Assembly (NCBI GenBank): GCA_027404165.1
Contig: DAHZCG010000009.1
Coordinates: 1-64,000, forward strand
Length of the DNA stretch: 64,000 nt
Direction: 5' to 3'
Source of the DNA: Geobacteraceae bacterium
GTDB taxonomy: Bacteria > Desulfobacterota > Desulfuromonadia > Geobacterales > Pseudopelobacteraceae
Shown: positions 15,589-22,592 of the stretch, piece after piece
Layout: each line of letters opens with the position of its first letter
Position numbering within the stretch: position 1 is the stretch's first letter
The notes under the pieces: model-generated
Database searches by the model: none
What the model saw: the letters and a program-made list of their open reading frames with translations, nothing else
What the model was told of the DNA's origin: nothing
Translations under genes and position numbers: made by a program

Positions 15589-18060
15589 ATGCAACTTACC
15601 AAGAAGAATATCCTCGCAGCGCTGAAAGAACAGGATGGCGCAATCCCGTTTGCCGGACTGCTGCGCGAGTTCGGCGGGCGCCACATCAAACACGAACTGA
15701 AGCGCATGCTGGACGACATGGCCGCTGATGGCGAGATCACCAGGTTCAAGGGCAACAGCTATTCATTGGCAACGGCCGTCAAGAGCGTCAGGGGGACACT
15801 GTCCACCCACCGCGACGGCTACGGCTTTGTCACACCCGAGGGGGGCGGCGAAGACATCTTCATCCCCCAGCGCTACATGAAAAGCGCCCTGCATGGCGAT
15901 ACGGTCGAGGTGCAGGCCGGGCGCAGCCGCATGGGCGGCGGCAAGCAGGAGGGACGCATCACGGCCATCACCAGTCGGGCCAGCAGCAAGATTGTGGGAC
16001 GCTATGAAGAGACCAGCCGGGGTGCGATCGTTGTCCCCGAGGAAAGCCGCCTCAACATGGTGGTCGCCATACCGGCCAAGGGTCGCGGCAAGGCCGAGGA
16101 CGGACATCAGGTGGTGGTTGAAATGACCGCCTACCCGATCGGCGGCCGCCCGGCCGAAGGACGTATTGTGGAGGTTCTGGGCTGGCCGGATGATCCCGAG
16201 GTGGAGGTGCAGTCAGCCATCCGCCGCTTCGACCTGCCGCACGTCTTCGGTCCGGATGCCCTGGCTGAAGCCGAGGCAATCACTGAAACCGTGTCAGCGG
16301 CGGATCTGAAGGGTCGGGTGGACCTGCGCAGCATGACGACCGTCACCATCGACGGCGAGACGGCCCGCGACTTCGACGACGCCGTTTCCCTGCGCCGTGA
16401 AGGGGGAAACTGCCGTTTGTGGGTCTCCATCGCCGATGTATCCAACTACGTCAGGCCGGGCAGTGCCCTGGACCGCGACGCCTACCTGCGCGGCACCTCG
16501 GTCTATTTCCCGGACCGCTGCCTGCCCATGCTGCCCGAGCGCCTCTCCAACGGCATCTGCTCGCTCAATCCCAATGTGGATCGTCTGACCATGACGGCCG
16601 AGATGCTCTTCGACGCCCAGGGCACAATGCTGGAATCCCGATTTTACCCCAGTGTCATCAAAAGTACGGCCCGCCTGACCTACACGATTGTCAAACAGAT
16701 CATTGTGGATAGCGACCCGGAGGTAATGGACAAGCATCGTCCGCTGACGCCCATGCTGATGGCAATGAAGGGCTTGGCCCTGGCCCTGATGGCGATGCGC
16801 AAACAGCGCGGCAGCATCGACTTCGACCTGCCGGAACCGGAGATCATCCTCGGCCTGACCGGCCAGACCGAAGGGATCGTCCGCGCCGAACGCAACCTGG
16901 CCCACCAGTTGATCGAGCAGTTCATGCTGGCGGCCAATGAGGCGGTGGCCGCCTACGTCACCGGCCGGGGCATCCCCTTCCTGTACCGGATCCACGAGAA
17001 CCCCGATCCGGCCAAGCTGATCAATTTCCAGGAATTCGTCTACGGCTTCGGCTATGAATTTGCCCTGGTCGAGGACCGCGTAAACCCGGCCGACCTGCAG
17101 CGCCTGCTGGCCCAGGCCGAGGGGAAACCGGAAGAGCGCATGCTCAACTACGCCCTGCTGCGCTGCATGAAACAGGCCCGCTACGCGGCCGAAAACCTGG
17201 GGCATTTCGGCCTGGCCTCCCGCTGTTACTGCCACTTCACCTCCCCGATCCGGCGCTACCCGGATCTGGTGGTGCACCGCATCCTCATGGCGGCACTGGC
17301 GGTTGGCTTCGACTCCGCTCAGCCAACGGACTTTGCTCAGCCAACGGACTTTGCTCAGCCAACGGACTTTGCTCAGCCAACGGACTCCGCTCAGCCAACG
17401 GACTCCGCTCAGCCAACGGACTCCGCTCAGCCAACGGACTCCGCTCAGCCAACGGATCGTTCCCTGAGCGGAGCCGAAGGGAAGCGCGCCGAAAAGCAGC
17501 TCGCCATGGCCACCGAGCGCCTGGGAGAGATCGGCGAACACACCAGCAAGCGCGAACGGGTCGCCATGGAGGCCGAGCGGGATGTGGTCGAACTCAAGAA
17601 GGTTCAGTTCATGCAGCAACATCTGGGCGAGGAGTTCGACGGTTTCATCAACGGCGTGACCGCCTTCGGCTTCTTCGTGGAGCTGGAGGAGTTGTTCGTG
17701 GAGGGGCTGGTGCACATCACCACCCTGGATGACGACCTGTACACCTTCGTGGAGAAACAGCACGCCCTGATCGGCCGGCGTACCAAGCGGGTCTTCCGCA
17801 TCGGCGACAAGGCCAGGGTGAAGGTAGCGGCGGTAATTCCGGCCACGCGCCGGATCGAATTCGTACTGGTTGTCCACACCGTCTCTGTGCCGCCAACCAG
17901 GGGTGCCATTGCAAGCGTGGATGAGTTCCCGCGCATTCCAATCAGGGGCAAACGCCTGCCGAGCATCGCACGAAAGAGCGGCGAAAAAGAGAGCGGCACA
18001 CCGGACAAGGGTGCCCGGCGCGGCAGGCAGCAGGGTGGCGGGAAGAAGCGACCTCGCTGA
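15589..18060 (+). CDS. rnr: Ribonuclease R with in-frame repeat insertion
   Basis: An 823-residue 3'-to-5' exoribonuclease of the RNase II family that degrades structured RNA. It has an N-terminal winged-helix segment (about 5-60), cold-shock/OB domains (about 65-220), the RNB catalytic domain (about 240-580) with the acidic cluster TARDFDDAVSL, and a C-terminal S1 domain (about 675-760, FDGFINGVTAFGFFVELEEL). A basic tail follows. Between RRYPDLVVHRILMAAL and KRAEKQLAMATERL lies a foreign-looking insert of about 55 residues built from eight copies of a six-residue unit (DSAQPT or DFAQPT). It falls in a loop that is variable among RNase R proteins, so activity is probably kept. Confidence 0.95.
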   Translation: MQLTKKNILAALKEQDGAIPFAGLLREFGGRHIKHELKRMLDDMAADGEITRFKGNSYSLATAVKSVRGTLSTHRDGYGFVTPEGGGEDIFIPQRYMKSALHGDTVEVQAGRSRMGGGKQEGRITAITSRASSKIVGRYEETSRGAIVVPEESRLNMVVAIPAKGRGKAEDGHQVVVEMTAYPIGGRPAEGRIVEVLGWPDDPEVEVQSAIRRFDLPHVFGPDALAEAEAITETVSAADLKGRVDLRSMTTVTIDGETARDFDDAVSLRREGGNCRLWVSIADVSNYVRPGSALDRDAYLRGTSVYFPDRCLPMLPERLSNGICSLNPNVDRLTMTAEMLFDAQGTMLESRFYPSVIKSTARLTYTIVKQIIVDSDPEVMDKHRPLTPMLMAMKGLALALMAMRKQRGSIDFDLPEPEIILGLTGQTEGIVRAERNLAHQLIEQFMLAANEAVAAYVTGRGIPFLYRIHENPDPAKLINFQEFVYGFGYEFALVEDRVNPADLQRLLAQAEGKPEERMLNYALLRCMKQARYAAENLGHFGLASRCYCHFTSPIRRYPDLVVHRILMAALAVGFDSAQPTDFAQPTDFAQPTDFAQPTDSAQPTDSAQPTDSAQPTDSAQPTDRSLSGAEGKRAEKQLAMATERLGEIGEHTSKRERVAMEAERDVVELKKVQFMQQHLGEEFDGFINGVTAFGFFVELEELFVEGLVHITTLDDDLYTFVEKQHALIGRRTKRVFRIGDKARVKVAAVIPATRRIEFVLVVHTVSVPPTRGAIASVDEFPRIPIRGKRLPSIARKSGEKESGTPDKGARRGRQQGGGKKRPR
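17307..17479 (+). repeat. Palindromic element with eight 18-nt tandem repeats inside rnr
   Basis: CTTCGACTCCGCTCAG (17307-17322) is matched at 15 of 16 positions by the reverse complement of CTGAGCGGAGCCGAAG (17464-17479). Between the arms, the unit GACTCCGCTCAGCCAACG is repeated eight times (17311-17454), with three consecutive copies carrying TTTG instead of TCCG. The repeat length is a multiple of three, so copy-number change keeps the rnr frame. It looks like a dispersed short palindrome that landed in the gene and then expanded. Confidence 0.85.
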
Positions 18061-18195
18061 AACAGTGCTGCGGGAACACGTCCACATCAACACTGTTTGT
18101 CAAATTTCATTTTCCACATAACACTACGTTGGCGCCAAAGAGCAAAAACTCCGTAGAAGTGCTGTTAGTGTAGGCTGTCGAACTGCACATAAGGG

Positions 18196-19479
18196 TTACA
18201 AAATGATGTGGTGGCTCTTGATTTTTGACGCTTCGTTATGATCGACACCTGTTTCGCGGGCGAATTCCATCCAGTTAGAAACCGCCTCAGCTACTTCATG
18301 GATTACCTTTTTGGCAGTCCCAATACCAAATCTGTTGGCAACGGCAAGCAAGTCCTCTCGGGTGATCCCCTTGAATTTACCGTTCACGGACATCAGATGC
18401 TGATGTGTCCACTCGCTTGTAGGGCTGTAGGCATGTGTCACATCATATGCCGGGGCAAGTTGCCATGATCCGAACTCTGCCATAATGAAGGAATGGTTTT
18501 TGGTGTGATCGTCACAGTTGGCAGCCATGACATTGAACGTCATACGACGGAATGCTTCCTCCATAGCTGGGTATCCAAGTCCCAGCTTGCTGAGCACCAT
18601 AAAATACTGAGCATAATCATGTGTGGCCTTCTGTTTGTAGTCGAGATGGGCCATGGCGCAGAGGGTAGTCATGTGGATTTTCTTGTTGATGTCGCGGTCG
18701 AAGCGTTTGGTCATGAAGTGCGCCCGACCATTCTCCTCAATCAGCCTGCACGGTGACATGGTGATCCCTGCGGTTGTGGCCATAAGATAATAGGCCATCT
18801 CGATCCGACCATAGTCCTGTGAACTGCCCAGCGCGAGGTCTGTGCCCACACCATCGAATTTAAGCAGCCAGTGCTCAAAGCCCGGTGCAACGTCAAACTG
18901 GCCAGCACGTATTTCGTTGGTATCAGGATTCCACGCTATTGCTGCCTTGGCGCGAGCGCCTCCAGCTGACGTCCCTACCTGGATGATCTGGTTAAGAGCA
19001 GCTTCTGCCACGGCATCAGTTTGAAAATCACCGGATACAGATCGCCGAGCCACTTCAACAAGTTTAGACAGGTCAATGGCTGTGCGGCTGGAAGTCACTT
19101 TAGTTCTGGACGGTTTGAATTCCAGAGCGCCCATACTTCTTTTGCCCATATAGCCTAGACGGTCAAGGGCCGTGATTGACTCCTTGCTGACACCTTTTTG
19201 CGCCATCCAGGCATCAACCAGACTATTGCCGAAATCATCCGGCAACGCATCCGCCAGTAACGCTGGCAGGCGTTTAAAGGTAAGATTCGGCAGGAACGGG
19301 AACACATAGGGTTCATAACTGAGCGGCATCATGATCGGAGCGAGTTCGATGCCAAGCTTCACGAAATGCGGATAGTACGCGAAAACATAATAACCACTGC
19401 TCGGGTCGAGAACGGCCGCCCCTACCCGCTTGCCCCATATTTCCACTTCTATTTTATCAACCGGTATGTAAACGGCCAC
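18196..19479 (-). CDS. hipA: HipA-family serine/threonine kinase toxin
   Basis: A 427-residue HipA-like kinase. Characterised HipA proteins phosphorylate aminoacyl-tRNA synthetases (GltX) and cause growth arrest and persistence. The HipA N-terminal subdomain covers about 1-110, the P-loop-like GTSAGGARAKA is at 169-179, the catalytic loop NCDDHTKNHS at 321-330, and the metal-binding Asp is in PAYDV at 343-347. Start is GTG 19479 with AGAGG upstream, eight bases after the hipB stop. The GxSxGGxRxK motif carries Ala in place of the common Pro. Kinase residues look intact. The pair lies next to the integron-like cassette, pointing to horizontal transfer. Confidence 0.92.
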   Translation of the reverse strand: MAVYIPVDKIEVEIWGKRVGAAVLDPSSGYYVFAYYPHFVKLGIELAPIMMPLSYEPYVFPFLPNLTFKRLPALLADALPDDFGNSLVDAWMAQKGVSKESITALDRLGYMGKRSMGALEFKPSRTKVTSSRTAIDLSKLVEVARRSVSGDFQTDAVAEAALNQIIQVGTSAGGARAKAAIAWNPDTNEIRAGQFDVAPGFEHWLLKFDGVGTDLALGSSQDYGRIEMAYYLMATTAGITMSPCRLIEENGRAHFMTKRFDRDINKKIHMTTLCAMAHLDYKQKATHDYAQYFMVLSKLGLGYPAMEEAFRRMTFNVMAANCDDHTKNHSFIMAEFGSWQLAPAYDVTHAYSPTSEWTHQHLMSVNGKFKGITREDLLAVANRFGIGTAKKVIHEVAEAVSNWMEFARETGVDHNEASKIKSHHIIL

Positions 19480-19487
19480 GGCTACCT

Positions 19488-19835
19488 CTATTCAGAATGA
19501 TCCGGCAACAGCAGTTCTTTATTGAGTTTCAGCTTACGGGTTCTCGGCTTAAATACTCTTTGTCGTGGGGATTTCTGCGGAGTCATTTGCAGGGGGTTTA
19601 CCGTGACTTTTGGCGCAAGTGTTTCCAGCCATTCCACCCGGTTCAAGACCCGTAAAATTTTGATCAAGGATTTGGTCGTGGACGTTTTACCGGATTCGAT
19701 TCGCTTTATAACATTCAAGGCGACTCCGGCTTGTTCGGAAAGAGCTTGCTGATCCATAGTGCGAAGGATTCTGAGGTTGCGAATTTGCTGACCCAAAACC
19801 TCTTCCCATTCTTCGGGTGTTCTGTAATCAATCAT
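19488..19835 (-). CDS. hipB: HipB-like XRE-family antitoxin/repressor
   Basis: A 115-residue protein with a Cro/C1 helix-turn-helix (about 15-70: IRNLRILRTMDQQALSEQAG, then NVIKRIESGKTSTTKSLIKILRVLN). It is expected to repress its own operon and bind HipA. The C-terminal tail (about 75-115) is basic and Pro-rich (TPQKSPRQRVFKPRTRKLKL), longer than in the E. coli protein, and could take part in HipA contact or DNA binding. Start ATG 19835 has AGAGG just upstream. The AT-rich region upstream carries repeated sites listed separately. Confidence 0.88.
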   Translation of the reverse strand: MIDYRTPEEWEEVLGQQIRNLRILRTMDQQALSEQAGVALNVIKRIESGKTSTTKSLIKILRVLNRVEWLETLAPKVTVNPLQMTPQKSPRQRVFKPRTRKLKLNKELLLPDHSE

Positions 19836-19874
19836 AATAGCCTCTATATAATCTAATATAATAAAATACGCCTA

Positions 19875-20011
19875 ATATGGTTCATATATGGTCTATATTA
19901 CTTCGTTTGGCATGCAAAGTCCATAAAGAATGCAAACAAGTCATCACAACAGATCACATAAGGTCTATTTTAAGTATTTTTATGCATTTTATACCACATA
20001 AGGGCTATTTA
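19875..20011 (-). promoter_or_regulatory. hipBA control region with repeated 14-bp sites
   Basis: A very AT-rich 200-bp stretch upstream of hipB contains four related words: ATATGGTTCATATA (19875-19888), ATATGGTCTATATT (19886-19899), ATAAGGTCTATTTT (19958-19971) and ATAAGGGCTATTTA (19998-20011). The last two lie in longer 19-bp near-repeats spaced 40 bp apart. The direct repeats are plausible operators for the XRE repressor. They do not match the E. coli HipB consensus TATCC-N8-GGATA. Confidence 0.5.
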
Positions 20012-20065
20012 ATCTAAATGTCACTTCCAACTGGAGCATCAAGGTCTTGATGCGGGTCGAGTAGC

Positions 20066-20131
20066 GGCCAACGTCGTGGGGGCGCAGCGGCGGAGCGAAG
20101 CGAAGACCAGCTGCCGCCGCCTTGTTGGAGG
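20066..20131 (-). repeat. attC-like integron recombination site
   Basis: On the minus strand, directly after the stop codon of the 20133-20438 gene, the sequence runs CCTCCAAC (R''-like), then AAGGCGGCGGCAGC, a CTTCGCTTCGCTCC loop region, GCCGCTGCGCC, CCCACGAC and GTTGGCC (R'-like). The two arms can fold with small bulges, and the total of 66 bp is in the attC size range. The decisive point is that CCTCCAAC is the exact complement of GTTGGAGG at 20453-20460, where the cassette starts. In a true cassette R'' must pair with the start of the same cassette. The core departs slightly from RYYYAAC/GTTRRRY. Confidence 0.62.
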
Positions 20132-20459
20132 CTTATTTCCTTGCTTCATACTCGTAATGTTTTCCGTCAAGCCAAGCATGTGCAAATCCAGGGTCCATTC
20201 GGATTTTAAAATCCTTGAGTTCAATTGAGGTATTGATTTCCCAATCTGGACCTGGCGCACCTATGAAGTTAACAGTACTCATTTTCCCATTGATGATCTT
20301 TATATGCGTGAACTTCTCACAAGCTGGACATTTGAAATAAATCCAGCACAATTCCGGCCATGAAATTGTCGATGCCTCAAGTATTTCTCTTGGGGTAAAT
20401 TCCTCGCTGCATTTAGGACAGGGAAGTGTTGTTTTCATTCTTATCCTTAATTCCTCCAA
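20072..20459 (-). mobile_element. Orphan integron-like gene cassette
   Basis: Applying the integron rule (cut between G and TT of GTTRRRY) to GTTGGAGG at 20460-20453 and GTTGGCC at 20072-20066 defines a 388-bp unit. It holds one small gene reading in the usual direction, its start about 20 bp inside the cassette and its stop touching the attC-like site. No integrase gene is in the window. It would be a solitary cassette or part of a cluster lacking integrase. Confidence 0.55.
20133..20438 (-). CDS. Small zinc-ribbon-like hypothetical protein (cassette gene)
   Basis: A 101-residue protein that I cannot assign to a named family. The N-terminal half has two CxxC pairs, LPCPKCSEEF and FKCPACEKF, separated by about 30 residues, which suggests a four-Cys zinc ribbon. 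The C-terminal half is soluble, rich in aromatic and charged residues (DWEINTSIELKDFKIRMDP, HAWLDGKHYEYE). ATG 20438 is chosen because AAGGA lies just upstream; the frame stays open further upstream but without a start signal. A lone small gene with short flanks is the normal content of integron cassettes. Its AT-richer composition differs from the surrounding housekeeping genes. Confidence 0.65.
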   Translation of the reverse strand: MKTTLPCPKCSEEFTPREILEASTISWPELCWIYFKCPACEKFTHIKIINGKMSTVNFIGAPGPDWEINTSIELKDFKIRMDPGFAHAWLDGKHYEYEARK

Positions 20460-20472
20460 CTTATTATTGAGC

Positions 20473-20496
20473 GGTTCACGCGCGCACGCGTGAACC
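20473..20496. other. 10-bp perfect hairpin upstream of the cassette
   Basis: GGTTCACGCG (20473-20482) pairs exactly with CGCGTGAACC (20487-20496) around CGCA. It lies just outside the cassette start. It could be the core of a second, degenerate attC-like site belonging to the decayed frame at 20530-20892, but the outer R elements do not match well. Confidence 0.5.
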
Positions 20497-20529
20497 GGTG
20501 ATCTACCAAAATGGAACATTTAGACCATG

Positions 20530-20892
20530 CTAATGAAACGAATCGGCCTCTTCAAGTACCAGCTGAACGCCCCTCAACCGCAGTTGTTCCAGTCTTTTCC
20601 ACCAACTCAGGTATATCAACCCCCATACAGCTTCATCAACATTGCCGGCACTGCCGCCCTTACAACCAGAACATCCGGGACGATCAAATTCTCTGTACGC
20701 GCAGCTCTCTTCTACCTCATTATCACTATCCACACGCTTTAACCAGAAATAATAAGAAACATCACATTGTCATCCCCTACCACTCTGAAATATTTCAGGA
20801 AATTCCGGCGACACCTTCTTAATTCCCTGCCACCCCATACCTCTCACCCTGCTCCCGCACCACCATCTATTCGCTTTCACCGTATGGACCAT
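20530..20892 (-). pseudogene. Decayed or interrupted small reading frame
   Basis: On the minus strand a 121-codon frame runs from ATG 20892 to TAG 20530 with one internal TGA (20770-20772, codon 41). The composition after the TGA looks protein-like: YYFWLKRVDSDNEVEESC, a CSGC pair, then WGLIYLSWWKRLEQLRLRG. The part before it includes KKVSPEFPEIFQSG. A GGAG lies about 10 bases ahead of the ATG, directly behind a 13-base G run. No family is recognised. It may be a broken gene, two unrelated short frames, or less likely a selenoprotein. Confidence 0.35.
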
Positions 20893-20907
20893 CGGCAAAG
20901 ATCTCCG

Positions 20908-20920
20908 CCCCCCCCCCCCC
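20908..20920. repeat. Homopolymer tract of 13 C (G on the minus strand)
   Basis: Thirteen consecutive C residues on the plus strand lie between the decayed frame and tatC. On the minus strand this is a G run just upstream of GGAG and ATG 20892. Such runs slip during replication and can make expression phase-variable, but sequencing or assembly error is also possible. Confidence 0.8.
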
Positions 20921-21026
20921 GGACTGTCGAAAAATCCACCTACCGTCTGCGGAGAAAAAATGCGACACGGGCATCAGCTTCTGAAACCGGTTGCACAACC
21001 CCGCACCCCTGTGGTAGGTAAGTGTC

Positions 21027-21869
21027 ATGGCTGAAGAGAAAGTACTCCCCTTTATTGAACATCTGGTTGAACTGCGCAAACGTCTGATGATCATCGTCAT
21101 CGCCGTGGTTATCGGTATGGGGGTCGCGTGGAACTACTCCAGCGACCTGCTTCATTTTATAGAAAAACCGCTCACCGGTAAAACCTACCTGACCGAGGTC
21201 AAGAAAAAGGTCTATGCCCAGGTCAAGCAGTGGTCACCGGACCTGTACTCCCGCTACAAACTTGAACAGGCAATCAGCGCTCCCGAGAAGAAACACCCCC
21301 TCAACTACAGCGCACCACTGGAACCATTCTTCATCCAGTGCAAACTATCCATGCTGGCCGGTTTTATCCTGGTTCTGCCGATCGTCTTCCACCAGCTCTG
21401 GCAGTTCATCGCCCCCGGCCTCACCCGCAAGGAACGGCGCCTGGTAATCCCCTTTGTTACCGCCGCCACGATCACCTTCTGCATCGGGGCCATGTTTTTC
21501 CTGATCGTCATCTGGCCGGTGATCATCAACTTCTCCCTGTCCTACGAAGCCGAAGGCCTGCAAAGCTGGTTCAACATCAGCGCCTACGTCAACTTCTGCA
21601 TGCGGCTGATCCTTGTCTTTGGTCTGATCTTCGAATTACCCGTCATAACCCTGCTCCTGGCCCGCTTCGGCATCGTCAGTTATGCCCTCCTGGCGCCGAA
21701 ACGGAAGTATGCCCTGTTGGCCAGTGCTGTCGTTGCCGCCTTTCACGCCGACCTGATCACCATGTTCGTTATCATGCTCCCGCTCTACATGATGTACGAG
21801 GTCAGCGTCTGGGTGGCCCTGATCTTCGGCAAAAAGAAGCAGGTCCTGGCTGAAACACCCCCCGTCTAG
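21027..21869 (+). CDS. tatC: Twin-arginine translocase subunit TatC
   Basis: A 280-residue inner-membrane protein that recognises twin-arginine signal peptides and assembles with TatA/TatB to export folded proteins. The N-terminal FIEHLVELRKRL, the first cytoplasmic segment with the family HLxELRxR motif, is clear. Six membrane spans follow, with the conserved APLEPFF, the PGLTRKERR loop and LIFELPVI. A 40-residue periplasmic insertion (about 50-95, KKKVYAQVKQWSPDLYSRYKLEQ) is longer than in E. coli. No tatA or tatB is adjacent, so those partners must be encoded elsewhere. The ribosome-binding site is weak. Confidence 0.95.
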   Translation: MAEEKVLPFIEHLVELRKRLMIIVIAVVIGMGVAWNYSSDLLHFIEKPLTGKTYLTEVKKKVYAQVKQWSPDLYSRYKLEQAISAPEKKHPLNYSAPLEPFFIQCKLSMLAGFILVLPIVFHQLWQFIAPGLTRKERRLVIPFVTAATITFCIGAMFFLIVIWPVIINFSLSYEAEGLQSWFNISAYVNFCMRLILVFGLIFELPVITLLLARFGIVSYALLAPKRKYALLASAVVAAFHADLITMFVIMLPLYMMYEVSVWVALIFGKKKQVLAETPPV

Positions 21870-21887
21870 CCCCCGCTGAAGGTTCCC

Positions 21888-22001
21888 ATGAAGAAAAAAA
21901 TCGGCATTCTCACCGGTGGCGGCGACTGTCCCGGCCTGAACGCTGTTATCCGTGGCGTGCTGAAGTCCGCCGAGGACCTCGGCACCATGATGGGGCGTTG
22001 A
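21888..22001 (+). pseudogene. pfkA: Truncated 6-phosphofructokinase N-terminus
   Basis: A 37-codon remnant starts at ATG 21888 and reads [23 protein letters not shown] before diverging into a stop at 21999-22001. GGGDCPGLN is the nucleotide/diphosphate-binding loop at the N-terminus of phosphofructokinase; the Asp-Cys-Pro version is common in the PPi- and mixed-type branch. Everything downstream of about residue 33 is missing and the rrf2 promoter follows directly. The rest of the gene was probably lost by deletion or rearrangement at this point. The start itself has a plausible AAGG upstream. Confidence 0.85.
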
Positions 22002-22036
22002 ACCGGAACCAGCAAAACGTTGTGTTAATTTTTATA

Positions 22037-22092
22037 TTGACAGTCCCCGCAAAAACCTCTAAAAAAGATAAAAATAGTCTTATAGGGGTTTT
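22037..22092 (+). promoter_or_regulatory. Promoter and inverted repeat upstream of the Rrf2 regulator gene
   Basis: TTGACA (22037-22042) with a 17-base spacer leads to a weak -10-like TAAAAA at 22060. AAAACCTCTA (22052-22061) is repeated in inverted form at 22083-22092 (TAGGGGTTTT), 9 of 10 matching, with 21 bases between the arms. This may be an operator bound by the Rrf2 protein, which commonly represses its own promoter. Confidence 0.45.
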
Positions 22093-22094
22093 GT

Positions 22095-22511
22095 ATGATG
22101 GAGCTTACGCGCAAGGGTGAATATGCAATTCGCGGCATCGTGTATCTGGCCACACGTCCCGATGATCAGGTCTGCCTGCTGAGCGACATTGCCGCAGCAG
22201 TTGACGTCCCCCCTACCTTTCTGGCCAAAATCTTCCAACAGTTCAGCAAGATCGGGCTGGTAAAATCATATCGCGGCACGGGCGGGGGCTTTATTCTGGG
22301 CCGGACGGCCGATAAAATCACCCTGCTGGACGTCGTGGAAGCGGTCGAAGGCCCGATCATCCCCAACAGATGCGTTACGGGTGGCGACGACTGCGAACGT
22401 TCACATACCTGCAAGGTGCATCCGGTCTGGGTCAGCGTCCAGAAACAGGTACGGGATATCCTCGCCGCTGTCAGCCTGAAGGAATTGGCCGGCAAACAGG
22501 AAAAGCCGTAA
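22095..22511 (+). CDS. Rrf2-family transcriptional regulator with three Cys
   Basis: A 138-residue winged-helix regulator (RKGEYAIRGIVYLA, then PPTFLAKIFQQFSKIGLVKSYRGTGGGF). Cys93, Cys100 and Cys106 (NRCVTGGDDCERSHTCKVHPVW) match the cluster-binding Cys of IscR/NsrR-type members, so it probably holds an iron-sulfur cluster and senses O2, NO or redox state. ATG 22095 is followed by a second ATG at 22098. It sits directly upstream of cydDC-cydAB in the same direction, so control of cytochrome bd is the natural inference, although no binding site has been proved. Confidence 0.92.
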   Translation: MMELTRKGEYAIRGIVYLATRPDDQVCLLSDIAAAVDVPPTFLAKIFQQFSKIGLVKSYRGTGGGFILGRTADKITLLDVVEAVEGPIIPNRCVTGGDDCERSHTCKVHPVWVSVQKQVRDILAAVSLKELAGKQEKP

Positions 22512-22592
22512 GCGGGACGTATATCTCATCACCAGCCTCCCCCGGCTACCATTGAGTACTATCAGTATCAACTCCCGCACACATGCCGCTCC

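Noticed and set aside
17311..17454. CRISPR-like repeat array
   Set aside because: Units are 18 nt, directly joined without spacers and in the coding frame of rnr.
16294..18093. A 599-codon open frame antisense to rnr, with a repeated RWLSGV block
   Set aside because: It is the shadow of GC-rich rnr codons, and its repeats are the reverse of the 18-nt units in rnr. It has no start signal or family motifs.
18061..20072. hipBA as a further integron cassette following the first
   Set aside because: A GCGCCAAC near 18130 resembles an R'' for a cassette starting TTGGCC, but only 7 of 9 bases match and no closing R' with a proper fold was found.
20453..20524. Second attC site belonging to the decayed frame at 20530-20892
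   Set aside because: The inner 10-bp hairpin is good, but the outer GTCTAAA and GTTGGAG are not complementary and no matching cassette start was found further right.
20770..20772. In-frame TGA read as selenocysteine
   Set aside because: No SECIS-like hairpin is evident, and the context (residues around it) lacks a selenoprotein motif.
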